From the NCBI RefSeq assembly GCF_000568405.1, contig NZ_ARZY01000008.1, positions 61,753-125,752 of the forward strand: 64,000 nucleotides of DNA, written 5' to 3'. A program made the translations under genes and the position numbers. Shown here piece after piece: positions 42,905 to 53,711 of the stretch (positions are counted from its first letter, which is position 1; the number at the start of each line of letters is the position of its first letter). The notes under the pieces are model-generated. The model saw nothing but the letters and a program-made list of their open reading frames with translations. It did no database searches and was not told the DNA's origin. The DNA comes from Catenovulum agarivorans DS-2. Lineage in GTDB: Bacteria > Pseudomonadota > Gammaproteobacteria > Enterobacterales > Alteromonadaceae.

Positions 42905-45694
42905 GTGACTCGAATAAACTCTCGTCAATTACAGCGTTATCACTACAGTAATAAATTTTTTATTGCTTTAGCGACATTATGTATAACTTTAATTATTGCT
43001 GCGTCTATTTGGCTGGCGCATTTTAATTTTAAAACGAGTTATAAGTCGTACCGCTCTGAATTAAGTGAATCTTTGTCATTTACCCGCGCAAACCTAGAAG
43101 CTTCACTAGCGAAAGACTTACTTGTGACTCGAAGTATTCGCAGTTATATCGCCACAAACCCAGAGCTTGATCAGGCTGAGTTTTCCTCTTTTGTGCAGCA
43201 ATTAGTGGTTAGTGACAATCACGTTCGTAATGTTGGGGCTGCTAAAGATCTCGTTCTTAATTTAATTCATCCTTTGAAGGGCAATGAAGCGGCGTTAGGG
43301 TTAGACTTCCGTAAAAATCCGGCACAACGAGATGCCGCACTCAAAGCGGTTAAAGAAAAAAGCATTGTGATTGCTGGCCCATTAAATTTGGTTCAAGGCG
43401 GTGTTGCATTAGTTGCTCGTGAGCCAGTTTTTAGTGCTCAATCAGGCCAATTGTGGGGACTGGTTTCGGTAGTAATCGATATCGACCGTTTATTAGCCAA
43501 TGCTGATATAAGCAATCACCCTAGTTTAGATATAGCATTGCGCACCAACGCCCCACTTACATCCAACGAGAAAGTATTTTTTGGTGACCCACAACTGTTT
43601 AATCAAGATGGTGTGCTGACCACTCAAGTGAACTTACCTTATGGAAGTTGGTTTATGGCTGCCTATCCTCAAGGTGGCTGGGCAATCGAACTGTTTCCCC
43701 TGGAACATATTTGGTTGACTGCGATTATCGTTTCATTGGTTATTTTATTATTTGTTTATTTGTATAAAAACCAGCAGCAGAAAGCTGTTTATCAGCGAGA
43801 GCGCTTGTTATCTGAGAAGCGTTTGCGTGCAATTTTTGAAGACAATCAAACCATTATGATGTTGTTTGATTGTGACTCAGGAGACATCGTTGAGTTTAAC
43901 CCAGCTGCCTGTCAATACTATGGCTTTAGTCAAACTCAGTTGAGTGCTAAGTCAATTCAGGAGTTAGGCAATGCTGAGCTTAGCGAGTATTTAGCTTGTT
44001 TAGAAGAAGACAAAGGTTCAACTGCAATATTCACCCATACCTTGGCGCAGGGTCAATTGCGCCAAGTTGAAATTCAGCTTAGTCCGTTGGAACTAGATAA
44101 TATACGTGTGGCCGTAGCTGTCATTAAAGATGTAACCGAGCAGCTTAGGTTTGCTGAAGCCTTGCAACAAGCAACTCGACAAGCAGAGCAAGCAAGCCAA
44201 GCTAAGTCGCAATTTCTGGCGAATATGTCGCATGAAATCCGTACACCTATGAATGGTATTTTAGGTTTAGCTGATTTATGTTTGGCGACAGAACTTAATA
44301 ATACTCAGTTAGCCTATTTACGTAAGATAAAACTGTCTGCGGATAATTTGTTACATGTAATCAACGACATTCTGGATTATTCTAAAATTGAGGCTGGCAA
44401 GCTGAGCATAGTTGAAGAGGATTTTTGTTTAGATAGTGTTGTGCAAGGAGTTGCAGCATCTGTCGGTCACTTTAATCTTAAACCTGACGTTTTATGTTTG
44501 TTTGATTTAGGCTGTGAACCTTTACCTAAAGTTGTTGGTGATCCTAATCGATTGCACCAAGTACTAGTGAATTTGTTATCCAATGCGATTAAATTTACTG
44601 AGGCAGGCCATGTTATTTTACAGATTCGGTTGGTAGCGAACGAGTGCAATGATAAATTGCAGATAGAGTTTTCGGTTAATGATAGTGGTATTGGTATACC
44701 CGTTGAGCAGCAACAAGCTTTATTTGCGGCGTTTAGCCAAGCGGATGGGTCTACATCACGTAAATATGGTGGGACTGGCTTAGGCTTAGCGATTAGTCAA
44801 AATTTGGTGAAGTTGATGGGAGGGACAATTCAATTAACCAGCGAAGCCGGGTGTGGTAGTTCATTTTACTTCAAACTAGAGTTTGCAAAATCACACCGTC
44901 AAAATGCGTTATACATCAAGCGTTCTGAGCACGCTTTGGCAGTGATTGCCGATCCTCTTGAGCAGACTATATTTAGTCAATACGCAGTAAATGTTTTTCA
45001 ATCTTGCCAGTTAGTTGAACTCGAAGATTTATTAAGCAGTTGTTATCAAGTGGAACCAGAGTTTGTTTTTCTCGACCTTGCGCTTGGCGAAACTCAAATA
45101 GCAGAGTTACTACGTCAGACTAATATACCAACAAATTGCTTTGTTTTATTGGTTGCGCGCTTAGATGGACAGTCGGCCGCAGCAATGAAAAGGCTCAACA
45201 TTCATACCTATTTGTTAAAACCATATTCTTTGGGCAATCTAGTGAGTGTGCTAGAGCAAAGTTCAGAGCCAGTAGATGCGCATCAGCCGAGCACTAGTTT
45301 TCAATCAAAGCTACAAACACTGGAGGGACGTAAAAAAATTCTATTGGCCGAAGATAATGAAATTAATGCCGAAATAGCCATAGCACTGTTGACCCAACAA
45401 GGTTTTGAGGTTGTGCATGCGATTAATGGTAGTGAAGCGCTCGAGCTTATTGATCAAAGTTTTGCTTTGGTGTTGATGGACGTGCAGATGCCAGAAATGG
45501 ATGGATTGACAGCAACTAAGCTTATTCGACAACAATATACGGCTGAGCAGCTGCCTATTGTTGCGATGACTGCACATGTGATGCCAGACGAGATCAGCAA
45601 ATGTCAGCAAGCAGGGATGGATGCCCATATTGGTAAGCCGTTTGGCCGTCAGCAACTATTCGATACAATCGACCAGCTTTTATGCGTAGAATAA
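42905..45694 (+). CDS. CHASE-domain hybrid sensor histidine kinase
   Basis: 929-residue inner-membrane kinase, GTG start. Membrane helix about 17-39; periplasmic CHASE domain about 75-200 (RSIRSYIATNP, RDAALKAVKEKS, REPVFS); second helix about 268-288; PAS about 305-412; HisKA with phospho-acceptor H443 (MSHEIRTPMNG); HATPase with N-box near 557, DSGIGI near 593 and GGTGLGLAI. A degenerate receiver-like domain at about 675-785 keeps D724 (FLDLA). A full C-terminal receiver has D817 and phospho-acceptor D859 (LMDVQMPEMDG). No HPt domain. Its stop lies within the convergent dgkA by 15 bases. Confidence 0.92.
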   Translation: MTRINSRQLQRYHYSNKFFIALATLCITLIIAASIWLAHFNFKTSYKSYRSELSESLSFTRANLEASLAKDLLVTRSIRSYIATNPELDQAEFSSFVQQLVVSDNHVRNVGAAKDLVLNLIHPLKGNEAALGLDFRKNPAQRDAALKAVKEKSIVIAGPLNLVQGGVALVAREPVFSAQSGQLWGLVSVVIDIDRLLANADISNHPSLDIALRTNAPLTSNEKVFFGDPQLFNQDGVLTTQVNLPYGSWFMAAYPQGGWAIELFPLEHIWLTAIIVSLVILLFVYLYKNQQQKAVYQRERLLSEKRLRAIFEDNQTIMMLFDCDSGDIVEFNPAACQYYGFSQTQLSAKSIQELGNAELSEYLACLEEDKGSTAIFTHTLAQGQLRQVEIQLSPLELDNIRVAVAVIKDVTEQLRFAEALQQATRQAEQASQAKSQFLANMSHEIRTPMNGILGLADLCLATELNNTQLAYLRKIKLSADNLLHVINDILDYSKIEAGKLSIVEEDFCLDSVVQGVAASVGHFNLKPDVLCLFDLGCEPLPKVVGDPNRLHQVLVNLLSNAIKFTEAGHVILQIRLVANECNDKLQIEFSVNDSGIGIPVEQQQALFAAFSQADGSTSRKYGGTGLGLAISQNLVKLMGGTIQLTSEAGCGSSFYFKLEFAKSHRQNALYIKRSEHALAVIADPLEQTIFSQYAVNVFQSCQLVELEDLLSSCYQVEPEFVFLDLALGETQIAELLRQTNIPTNCFVLLVARLDGQSAAAMKRLNIHTYLLKPYSLGNLVSVLEQSSEPVDAHQPSTSFQSKLQTLEGRKKILLAEDNEINAEIAIALLTQQGFEVVHAINGSEALELIDQSFALVLMDVQMPEMDGLTATKLIRQQYTAEQLPIVAMTAHVMPDEISKCQQAGMDAHIGKPFGRQQLFDTIDQLLCVE

Positions 45695-46090
45695 GGTCAA
45701 ATATAGATGACCACCCCAAACAATTAGCGCGGTTAATAGACTTAAAGCAACCGCTGCAGATGCCATGTCTTTGGCGCGACCAGCTAGTTTATGGTGTTCC
45801 AAACCAATTCGGTCGACTGTTGCTTCAATTGCTGAGTTGAGTAATTCGACTATCAGGACCAAGATCAGTACCGACACTAATGCGACAAAACGGCTAAGTG
45901 ATTGACTGGTAAAAAATGCCACCGGAATCAACAGAAAGACTAATACCAGTTCCTGTCTGAATGCTGCTTCATGTTTAAATGCCGCTTTTAACCCTTTAAA
46001 TGAACAACTGGCTGCTTTTATTACGCGGCCAAAACCTGCACCATTAGGTTTGTGAGTGGTTGTGGATTGATTGTCAGACGTGCTATTCAT
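45680..46090 (-). CDS. dgkA: Diacylglycerol kinase DgkA
   Basis: 136-residue inner-membrane kinase recycling diacylglycerol from membrane-derived glucan synthesis. Key motifs: RVIKAASCSFKGLKAAFKHEAAFRQE and the catalytic/Mg-binding ELLNSAIEATVDRIGLEHH. Three membrane helices follow the family pattern (VFLLIPVAFF, FVALVSVLILVLIVEL, AAVALSLLTALIVWG). It overlaps the 3' end of the convergent sensor-kinase gene. Confidence 0.95.
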   Translation of the reverse strand: MNSTSDNQSTTTHKPNGAGFGRVIKAASCSFKGLKAAFKHEAAFRQELVLVFLLIPVAFFTSQSLSRFVALVSVLILVLIVELLNSAIEATVDRIGLEHHKLAGRAKDMASAAVALSLLTALIVWGGHLYLTLFYA

Positions 46091-46208
46091 GTTTGATCTG
46101 TGTGGTTTGATGCGTGATTAAGTGTAAAGAGTGTCGAATATTTATTGATAGGTTACAATAGGCAAATTATGAATTTGTTATTACAACAACCGCAATAGCC
46201 TGAATTTT

Positions 46209-46814
46209 ATGTCCGTTTATCCAGTACCAGCACAATTTCATCAAGTTGAAGAAGTGATTAAAAACAGCCGTTTTATTACACAGATTTTTCCTGTGCAAGA
46301 TAACAATCATGCTAAACAAATCATTCAACAGCAAAAAGCCGCTTATCCAGATGCCCGCCATCATTGTTCTGCTTTTGTTGCCGGTGCACCGAATGATTCA
46401 AATGAATATGGTTTTTCTGATGACGGAGAGCCATCTGGCACCGCAGGCAAACCCATGTTGGCGGTATTGCAAGGTTCTGGTTTGGGTGAAGTCCTGGCTA
46501 TTTCTATTCGCTACTTTGGTGGGGTTAAACTCGGCACGGGTGGATTGGTGAAAGCCTATGCGGGTGGGGTTAAACTTGCGCTTGAAACTTTGCCAACCAT
46601 TGAAAAAGTGATCCGGCAGGAATATCAATTAACCTGTGAATATCATCAGTTTGATCAAATTCAATATTGGTTAAAACAATACGATGGGCAAATTATACAA
46701 ACAAACTATACAGATAATGTTCGATTGCTGCTTGCACTTGACGCAACGAACAGCGAGAATTTCGCTAACAAACTAAAGGATATGCAGCTTAAACTGCAAA
46801 AATTACAAAAGTGA
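46209..46814 (+). CDS. yigZ: YigZ/IMPACT family protein
   Basis: 201-residue protein of the UPF0029/IMPACT family. It has the typical FHQVEEVIKNSRFITQIFPV start, PDARHHCSAFVAG, GFSDDGEPSGTAGKPML and SIRYFGGVKLGTGGLVKAYAGG. The C-terminal DUF1949-like domain is present. Mammalian IMPACT modulates Gcn2; the bacterial role is unresolved. It lies 13 bases before trkH, a common gammaproteobacterial pairing. Confidence 0.92.
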   Translation: MSVYPVPAQFHQVEEVIKNSRFITQIFPVQDNNHAKQIIQQQKAAYPDARHHCSAFVAGAPNDSNEYGFSDDGEPSGTAGKPMLAVLQGSGLGEVLAISIRYFGGVKLGTGGLVKAYAGGVKLALETLPTIEKVIRQEYQLTCEYHQFDQIQYWLKQYDGQIIQTNYTDNVRLLLALDATNSENFANKLKDMQLKLQKLQK

Positions 46815-46827
46815 ACCTCTCCTAACC

Positions 46828-48279
46828 ATGAAATATCGCGCGATAATAAGAATACTAGGCATTTTGGTCGGCATATTTAGTTTTACTATGTTGCCGCCAG
46901 CGTTAGTTTCACTGATCTATAAAGACGGCGGTGGTTTGGCTTTTGTTTTAGCTTTTGTCGCGAGCTTTTTAATTGGTTTAACCATGTGGTATCCAAACCG
47001 CCAACAAGTCAGTGAATTAAAAGCACGTGAAGGCTTTTTAATTGTTGTGTTGTTTTGGACTGTGCTGGGCCTTGCAGGTTCATTGCCGTTTGCTTTTATG
47101 AGTGCGCCGTCAATTAGTATGACGGATGCGATATTTGAAAGTTTTTCAGGTCTAACTACCACAGGGGCAACCGTTTTAACGGGCTTAGATTTTTACCCAA
47201 AAGCTGTGTTGTTTTACCGCCAACAACTGCAATGGTTAGGTGGTATGGGGATAATCGTGTTGGCTGTGGCTATTTTACCTATGTTAGGCGTGGGGGGGTT
47301 GCAGTTATATCGAGCGGAAACGCCAGGCCCTGTCAAAGACTCTAAAATGACTCCGCGTATTGCCGATACAGCCAAACACCTTTGGTATATTTATTTAACT
47401 TTAACCATTGCTTGTGCGGTTGCTTATTGGGCGGCAGGCATGACTTTTTTTGATGCCATCTGCCATTCTTTTTCAACTATCGCTATTGGTGGCTTTTCTA
47501 CCCATGATGCCAGTTTGGGTTATTTTGATAGTCCAATTATAAACTGGATCTGTGTGGTGTTTTTGCTGATATCTGGGGTTAACTTTGCATTGCACTATGG
47601 AGTGGTTAAAACCCGTTCTATTTTTACCTATTTTAAAGATCCCGAGTTTAAAATATTTTTATTGATTCAGCTTGCACTTACATTGTTGTGCTTTTCTGTG
47701 TTGTGGCAGCATCAGGTATACGACACTGCTGAAACAGCGTTTAACCAAGCGGCATTTCAAGCTGTGTCTATTAGTACAACTGCTGGGTTTGCGACCGATT
47801 CATTTTCTGATTGGCCACTGTTTTTACCGATTCTATTGTTGTTTGCCAGTTTTATTGGTGGCTGTGCTGGTTCAACCGGTGGTGGTTTAAAAGTAGTGCG
47901 GGTAGTCTTGCTATATTTGCAAGGGGTGCGTGAACTGAATCGTTTAGTTCACCCAAAAGCCGTCTTCTCTATTAAGTTAGGTCGCCGAGCTTTACCAGAT
48001 AAAGTAGTTGATGCGATTTGGGGGTTCTTCTCAGCTTATGCGTTAGTGTTTGTCGTTACTATGATAAGCCTAATGGCTACAGGCATGAATGATTTAACTG
48101 CGTTCTCTGCCACTGCTGCTTGTTTAAATAACCTTGGTCCAGGTTTAGGTGAAGTCGCTGCACACTTTGGCAATATTCCTGATACCGCCAAACAGATTTT
48201 AGTGGTTGCTATGTTATTTGGCCGACTAGAAATATTTACTTTATTGGTGTTATTTACCCCGACATTTTGGCGGTCTTAA
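46828..48279 (+). CDS. trkH: Potassium uptake channel subunit TrkH
   Basis: 483-residue K+-translocating membrane subunit. It contains four repeats of the M1-P-M2 type with selectivity-loop sequences SGLTTTGATVLTGL, IAIGGFSTHDAS, ISTTAGFATDSF and ACLNNLGPGLGEV, plus the GGCAGSTGGGLK and LFGRLEIFTLLVL family motifs. It works with the cytoplasmic gate TrkA, encoded convergently 8 bases away. Confidence 0.96.
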   Translation: MKYRAIIRILGILVGIFSFTMLPPALVSLIYKDGGGLAFVLAFVASFLIGLTMWYPNRQQVSELKAREGFLIVVLFWTVLGLAGSLPFAFMSAPSISMTDAIFESFSGLTTTGATVLTGLDFYPKAVLFYRQQLQWLGGMGIIVLAVAILPMLGVGGLQLYRAETPGPVKDSKMTPRIADTAKHLWYIYLTLTIACAVAYWAAGMTFFDAICHSFSTIAIGGFSTHDASLGYFDSPIINWICVVFLLISGVNFALHYGVVKTRSIFTYFKDPEFKIFLLIQLALTLLCFSVLWQHQVYDTAETAFNQAAFQAVSISTTAGFATDSFSDWPLFLPILLLFASFIGGCAGSTGGGLKVVRVVLLYLQGVRELNRLVHPKAVFSIKLGRRALPDKVVDAIWGFFSAYALVFVVTMISLMATGMNDLTAFSATAACLNNLGPGLGEVAAHFGNIPDTAKQILVVAMLFGRLEIFTLLVLFTPTFWRS

Positions 48280-48287
48280 TTTTAATG

Positions 48288-49673
48288 CTAGAAAAACAGC
48301 GCAGTTGGCTGGAACAGTTTTTCAACTTCTGTGACGTATTTTTTCTCGACCAAAAATAAGATCACATGGTCATTTGACTCAATCACTGTGCTGTTATGCG
48401 CAATAATCACTTCGTCTTTTCGTACCACTGCACCTATAGTTGTGCCAGGTGGTAGTTTGATATCTTTAATTTGCCGGCCGACTACTTTTGAGGTTTCTTT
48501 ATCACCATGGGCAATTGCTTCTATTGCTTCAGCAGCACCGCGGCGTAAGGAATAAACATTAACTATGTCGCCTTTGCGCACATAAGTTAATAACGCCGAA
48601 ATAGTCGCTTGTTGCGGAGAAATGGCAATATCAATTTCACCACCTTGAACTAAATCAACATAAGCTGTGTGTTGGATCAGCACCATGGTTTTTTGCGCGC
48701 CTAAACGTTTGGCGAGCATGGCCGCCATAATATTTGCTTCGTCGTCATTGGTGACCGCAATAAATACATCAACTTGTTCTATATGTTCTTCATTGAGTAG
48801 TTCAGGATCGGCCGCATCACCACAAAAAACGATAGTGTTTTCTAAGTTTTCCGATAAATGCGCTGCTCGATCTGGGTTGCGCTCAATCAATTTTACTTTA
48901 TGCGTGCTTTCTAACTGGCGGGCTAAACCTTCACCTATATTGCCACCACCGGCTATCATAATGCGTTTATACGATGCTTCGAGTTTCTGTAGTTCACTCA
49001 TTACCGCACGAATATGTTTGGTTGCAGCAATAAAAAATACTTCGTCATCTGCTTCAATCACAGTTGTTCCGAGCGGACGAATAGGGCGGCCTTGGCGATA
49101 GATAGCCGCAACACGGGTATCTACGTTTGGCATGTGTTCACGTAACGCAGATAAAGCATGGCCTACTAACATACCACCATAATAAGCTTTTACCGCAACC
49201 AAACTGGCTTTTCCGCCTGCAAAAGCCATTACCTGCAATGCGCCTGGGTAGTCAATTAGCCGCTTAATATATTTAGTGACCAATTGTTCAGGCGAGATAA
49301 TATTATCTACAGGCATATCATGATCGTGAAATAGTTGGGTGCGGTATTTTGTGTACTGTTCTGACCGTATGCGCGCGATTTTATTCGGCGTATGGAATAG
49401 GGTGTAGGCTACTTGGCAGGCAACTATATTGGTTTCGTCACTATTGGTTACCGCCACTAATAAATCAGCATCTTCAGCACCGGCTTTTTTCAAAACATCT
49501 GGGTGGCTTGCTTGGCCGACTATCACTTGAATGTCGAGCTTATCTTGCAATTCGCGCAAACGCATTGAGTCGGCGTCAACCAAAGTGATGTCGTTTTTAC
49601 TTTTGTGTTCGCCAACTAAGTTTTCCGCTAGCGTGGCGCCAACTTGACCTGCCCCTAAGATAATTATTTTCAT
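48288..49673 (-). CDS. trkA: Trk system potassium uptake regulator TrkA
   Basis: 461-residue cytoplasmic NAD(H)-binding protein that gates TrkH. It has two RCK modules, each with a Rossmann GxGxx[17 protein letters not shown] at the start and [18 protein letters not shown] near residue 240. Each is followed by a TrkA-C ligand domain. Its minus-strand start is 25 bases from the rsmB end, extending the rsmB-trkA order seen widely. Confidence 0.96.
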   Translation of the reverse strand: MKIIILGAGQVGATLAENLVGEHKSKNDITLVDADSMRLRELQDKLDIQVIVGQASHPDVLKKAGAEDADLLVAVTNSDETNIVACQVAYTLFHTPNKIARIRSEQYTKYRTQLFHDHDMPVDNIISPEQLVTKYIKRLIDYPGALQVMAFAGGKASLVAVKAYYGGMLVGHALSALREHMPNVDTRVAAIYRQGRPIRPLGTTVIEADDEVFFIAATKHIRAVMSELQKLEASYKRIMIAGGGNIGEGLARQLESTHKVKLIERNPDRAAHLSENLENTIVFCGDAADPELLNEEHIEQVDVFIAVTNDDEANIMAAMLAKRLGAQKTMVLIQHTAYVDLVQGGEIDIAISPQQATISALLTYVRKGDIVNVYSLRRGAAEAIEAIAHGDKETSKVVGRQIKDIKLPPGTTIGAVVRKDEVIIAHNSTVIESNDHVILFLVEKKYVTEVEKLFQPTALFF

Positions 49674-49698
49674 AACTGTGCTGATTTACCTGAGTTTT

Positions 49699-50991
49699 TT
49701 ATGCTTGTTTTTTCAATACAGCGTAATAAAAGCCGTCCATATTTTGTTGGTTTGGCAATATTTGCCAACCAGGATCTGCCGCTGTATCCGAGGCAAAAAT
49801 ACTTTGCAGCTCTGCGTCCGATGTTTGTGCTAGAAATTGGCTGATCTGCTGTTTGTTTTCTTGCGGCAATACTGAACAAGTTGCATAGACTAACGTGCCA
49901 CTCGGTTTGAGTATTTGCCACATTTGTTTAAGTATTTTTTGCTGCAGTTGTGCAAGTTGCTGAATATCATCTTCGCGGCGTAAATATAAAATATCTGGAT
50001 GACGACGAATGACACCTGTTGCAGAACATGGTGCATCTAACAAGATGCGATCGTATAAAATACCATCCCACCATTGTTGTGGCTCGCTCGCATCGCCAGC
50101 AATTATATGTGCTTGTTGATTAAGTCTTTCTAGGTTTTGTTCAACCCGCTCAAGTCGCTCAACTTCAATATCTAGTGCATCTACTTGCGCTTTAGGTGCT
50201 AACTCCAAAATATGCGTGGTTTTGCCACCTGGAGCTGCACAAGCATCTAATATGCGTTCACCATCTTGTGGTTGTAATAAACGCGCAGCATTTTGCGCCG
50301 CTGCGTCTTGCACTGTGCAAGCACCATCAAAAAAGTTTGGTAGTTTATCAACGGCTGTTGGTGCTGCTAATTTAATACTGTGCGGATTTTTTTTATCGGC
50401 ACTAAAGCTAATGTCAGCCTGCTGTAGCAGTGCATAATAATCTTGTGCATCTGCATACAGTTGTTGGTTTATACGCAGCCACATAGGCGCTTGCTGCAAA
50501 TTGGCGGCGATTATTTTTTTAAAGCTTTTTGGATAAGCCTGTTTTAATTGTTTAACCAACCAGTTGGGGTGGGTAGCTTGCACATCTTGTGGGTTATCCA
50601 AAACTAAAGTTTCACGCTCACGCTGAAATTCTCGCAGTATCGCATTTATCATGTTAGTAAACGCATACAAACCTATTTGTTTACTGGCTTCTACGGTTTC
50701 GTCTATTGCTGCATGCTCTGCCGCTTTTTCATCAAGTAATTGATAGATACCAATCGCTAACAAATAACGTAATTGGTTAAGTTCTGGTTTTAACTTGGTA
50801 TGGCACAGTTGATTAATCAACCGATTCAGTTTGGGAAATTGGCGCAAACAGCCATAACAAAAATCTTGGATTTGACCTTTTTGTGAAGCAGATAAATCTT
50901 TAGGCAATTGTGCGATACAGGCCGTAAGCGATTTTTGTTCATCTAGTACAGCATAGATAATTTGCGCACTGAGCGCGCGAGTATTTAACAC
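49699..50991 (-). CDS. rsmB: 16S rRNA (cytosine-967-C5)-methyltransferase RsmB
   Basis: 430 residues. An N-terminal NusB-like RNA-binding domain ([17 protein letters not shown]) is followed by the Nol1/Nop2/Sun catalytic domain with SAM motif [17 protein letters not shown] and the two cysteines of the C5-methylation mechanism in DAPCSATG and [11 protein letters not shown]. Its start overlaps the end of fmt by seven bases, so def-fmt-rsmB-trkA form one operon. Confidence 0.96.
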   Translation of the reverse strand: MLNTRALSAQIIYAVLDEQKSLTACIAQLPKDLSASQKGQIQDFCYGCLRQFPKLNRLINQLCHTKLKPELNQLRYLLAIGIYQLLDEKAAEHAAIDETVEASKQIGLYAFTNMINAILREFQRERETLVLDNPQDVQATHPNWLVKQLKQAYPKSFKKIIAANLQQAPMWLRINQQLYADAQDYYALLQQADISFSADKKNPHSIKLAAPTAVDKLPNFFDGACTVQDAAAQNAARLLQPQDGERILDACAAPGGKTTHILELAPKAQVDALDIEVERLERVEQNLERLNQQAHIIAGDASEPQQWWDGILYDRILLDAPCSATGVIRRHPDILYLRREDDIQQLAQLQQKILKQMWQILKPSGTLVYATCSVLPQENKQQISQFLAQTSDAELQSIFASDTAADPGWQILPNQQNMDGFYYAVLKKQA

Positions 50992-51926
50992 AATTGTGTT
51001 CCTTGTTTAAACCAGTCTGCGCGGCCGTTTAATATATCGACAACTGCCAATGGTTTTTTACCTGGCAGTTGTAGTTCAAGTAAACGTAACACACCTTGCG
51101 ATGTTTGCACGTCAATGCCCTGTTTGTTCGCTTGCACTATTGTGCCAGCTGGCAGCTGCTTATCAGAGCTTAATACTTGTGCTTTATGCACTTTTATTGC
51201 TTGGTTATTACAGTTAAAGAAGGCCATAGGCCAAGGATTAAATGCGCGAATATTACGTTCAAGTTGAGTTGCTGGTAGTTGCCAATCAATCAAAGCTTCT
51301 TCTTTGCTTAGTTTTTTTGCATAACTCGCTTGGCTGTCGTTTTGGGCTTCAGCAACGGCAGTGCCAGCTTCAATTTGTTGTATGCAATCAATTAAAGCTT
51401 GTGGACCTAACTCTGCGAGTTTGTTGTATAAGCTGGTTGAAGTATCCTGTGGATCAATTTTTATCTGTGCTTTTAGCAGCATATCTCCAGTGTCTAAACC
51501 AATATCCATTTGCATTATGGTTACACCAGCATATTCATCACCTGCCCAAATGGAGCGCTGAATTGGTGCTGCACCGCGCCATTTAGGTAACAGCGAACCA
51601 TGAACATTTATACAGCCTAACTTTGGTGTGTCTAAAACAGCTTGTGGTAACAACAAGCCGTATGCAACCACAACCATTAAGTCTGCATTTAACTCGGTAA
51701 GTTGTTGTTGCGCTTGTGCATCTTTTAACGATTCAGGCTGAAATACGGGCAGGTTGTTCTCTAATGCCAGTTGTTTCACCGCGGATGCTTGCAGTTTTTT
51801 CCCTCGACCAGCTGGTCTATCAGGTTGAGTATAAACCGCTATGATTTCATGCTCAGACGACAACAATGCCGCTAGATGCTGTGCGGCAAAGTCAGGTGTG
51901 CCTGCAAAGATAATTTTTAACGCCAA
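50985..51926 (-). CDS. fmt: Methionyl-tRNA formyltransferase Fmt
   Basis: 313-residue enzyme formylating initiator Met-tRNA with 10-formyl-THF. Motifs: [51 protein letters not shown] (catalytic N/H) and [13 protein letters not shown]. The C-terminal OB-like domain (FNPWPMAFF) is present. It lies nine bases after def and overlaps rsmB. Confidence 0.96.
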   Translation of the reverse strand: MALKIIFAGTPDFAAQHLAALLSSEHEIIAVYTQPDRPAGRGKKLQASAVKQLALENNLPVFQPESLKDAQAQQQLTELNADLMVVVAYGLLLPQAVLDTPKLGCINVHGSLLPKWRGAAPIQRSIWAGDEYAGVTIMQMDIGLDTGDMLLKAQIKIDPQDTSTSLYNKLAELGPQALIDCIQQIEAGTAVAEAQNDSQASYAKKLSKEEALIDWQLPATQLERNIRAFNPWPMAFFNCNNQAIKVHKAQVLSSDKQLPAGTIVQANKQGIDVQTSQGVLRLLELQLPGKKPLAVVDILNGRADWFKQGTQLC

Positions 51927-51935
51927 ATCAGTACC

Positions 51936-52454
51936 TTATTTTTTTGCTTGTTTTGCAGCAAGCTTAGCTTCTTTCTCTAATTTCTTTTTGATCATTTGCC
52001 TTTTCAGCGGTGACAAATAATCGACAAATAGCTTGCCGTTCAAATGATCCAATTCATGCTGAATGCAAATAGCCATTAAACCATCCGCTTTCAGGCTAAA
52101 TTCTTCACCGTTTTTATCTAATGCTTTAACCGTGACTACATCAGCTCGTTCAACTTTGGCGTAGACACCAGGAAAAGACAAACAGCCTTCTTCATGAATA
52201 CGATGACCATCTGCTTCAATGATTTCCGGATTGATAAATACTTTAGGATCGTTTTGCTCTTCGCTGCAATCAGCTACAAAAATTCGATGAATGACGTCTA
52301 CTTGAGTAGAAGCCAAACCAACGCCTTGTGAGTCATACATGGTTGCAATCATGTCATCACAAATGGTTTTAATTTCGTCTGTTACTGTTTCAACCGGACG
52401 AGCGACTGTGCGCAATCGCTCATCGGGAAATTTTAATACTTGATAAATCGCCAT
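51936..52454 (-). CDS. def: Peptide deformylase Def
   Basis: 172-residue metalloprotease removing N-formyl groups from nascent proteins. The three PDF motifs are present: [17 protein letters not shown] (metal Cys) and the HELDH metal/catalytic site. The lysine-rich C-terminus ([16 protein letters not shown]) is longer than in E. coli but not unusual in this group. First gene of def-fmt-rsmB-trkA, divergent from the LysM gene. Confidence 0.96.
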   Translation of the reverse strand: MAIYQVLKFPDERLRTVARPVETVTDEIKTICDDMIATMYDSQGVGLASTQVDVIHRIFVADCSEEQNDPKVFINPEIIEADGHRIHEEGCLSFPGVYAKVERADVVTVKALDKNGEEFSLKADGLMAICIQHELDHLNGKLFVDYLSPLKRQMIKKKLEKEAKLAAKQAKK

Positions 52455-52580
52455 AATATTGTGTAATTTTAACTACTTTTGTGTAAATTTTAAGTTATGC
52501 TGTAATGCTATACTTATTTAAAGACATTTTATAACTATTAGACGCAATATTCATAATAATTCGTCACACAAGGACGCTGT

Positions 52581-53690
52581 ATGTATAAATATTTTAAATT
52601 TTGCCTTTTATGCATGTTAATGGTGGCAACTCACACCTTTGCTGATGTACTTAAAATTCGCGATGATGCCCCACAAGAATATGTAGTTAAAAAAGGCGAC
52701 ACGCTTTGGGATATTTCAGCTTTATTTTTAAACTCTCCGTGGAAGTGGCCAAAGCTCTGGGGAATGAACCCGCAAATTGAGAATCCGCATTTAATCTACC
52801 CTGGTGATGTTTTAGCCTTGATTTATGATGAAAATGGCCAGCCTAGGTTGGTTGTTAAAACGGCCAGTAACAACAATGTGGTTAAACTTTCACCGACTAA
52901 GCGCATTCAGTACAAACGATATGAAGCGATCGCAACCTTACCGTTGAATGTGATTACGCCTTATTTAAACTATGAAAGAACATTATTTGAAAATGAATAT
53001 GATTCAGCTTCTATGGTGATTGGTGGCGACACCAATACCAAAAATAAAGTCAAAGGTGATTTAGTCTATGCCACTGGGGATTTGGTCCAAGGTAAGTTAT
53101 ATGGGGTTTATCGCAAAATACGTGAATACGATACGAGCTTTTTTTCTGGTAAAGCTCAAGAACTGAAGCTTACAGGTACTGCAAGAGTTTTGACGGGTGA
53201 AGATGAAGAGAAGGACCATCCTGCACGTTTACGTATTGTTAGCAGTAAAAGTGAAATTCGTTCAGGTGATAAGTTATTGTCTTTATTGACAGATCAGTCC
53301 TTGCCTGCAACCTTTACTTTATCTATTCCGAACGAACAAATTTCTGCTGAAATTCTGACTTCCTCAAGTGGTTTATCTGAATTTAGTAAATTGGAGGTCG
53401 TGGTCATTAATTCCGGGACCAAGCAGGGGTTGAAGCCTGGTCATGTTTTGGCGGTTTATCGTCAAAGCCCAGATATTATTATGGATGACGATAAGCCTGT
53501 TTATACTGAAGATGCAGGGCGATTCAGTCAGTTTTTTCATCGTTTTAATCCGTTTAGTCAATATGATATGCCTTTTGAAGCCATTGGTAATCTAGTGGTG
53601 TTCAAAACTTACAATGAGCTCAGTTATGCTTTGGTCACTGATACAAAAAAGGCACTTGAATTAGGCGACAAAGTTGGCCTTCCTGAATAA
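52581..53690 (+). CDS. LysM-domain exported protein
   Basis: 369 residues with a signal peptide (about 1-21, cleavage near TFA-DV). A LysM peptidoglycan-binding module at about 33-80 (EYVVKKGDTLWDISALFLNSPWKWPKLWGMNPQI..PGDVL) is followed by a large uncharacterised C-terminal region with several beta-strand segments (EKDHPARLRIVSSKSEIRSGDKLL, IGNLVVFKTYNELSYALVTD). The position between def and dprA is conserved in gammaproteobacteria. Likely a periplasmic cell-wall-binding protein. Confidence 0.88.
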   Translation: MYKYFKFCLLCMLMVATHTFADVLKIRDDAPQEYVVKKGDTLWDISALFLNSPWKWPKLWGMNPQIENPHLIYPGDVLALIYDENGQPRLVVKTASNNNVVKLSPTKRIQYKRYEAIATLPLNVITPYLNYERTLFENEYDSASMVIGGDTNTKNKVKGDLVYATGDLVQGKLYGVYRKIREYDTSFFSGKAQELKLTGTARVLTGEDEEKDHPARLRIVSSKSEIRSGDKLLSLLTDQSLPATFTLSIPNEQISAEILTSSSGLSEFSKLEVVVINSGTKQGLKPGHVLAVYRQSPDIIMDDDKPVYTEDAGRFSQFFHRFNPFSQYDMPFEAIGNLVVFKTYNELSYALVTDTKKALELGDKVGLPE

Positions 53691-53711
53691 GCAAAAAAAT
53701 AAGGTTAGATT

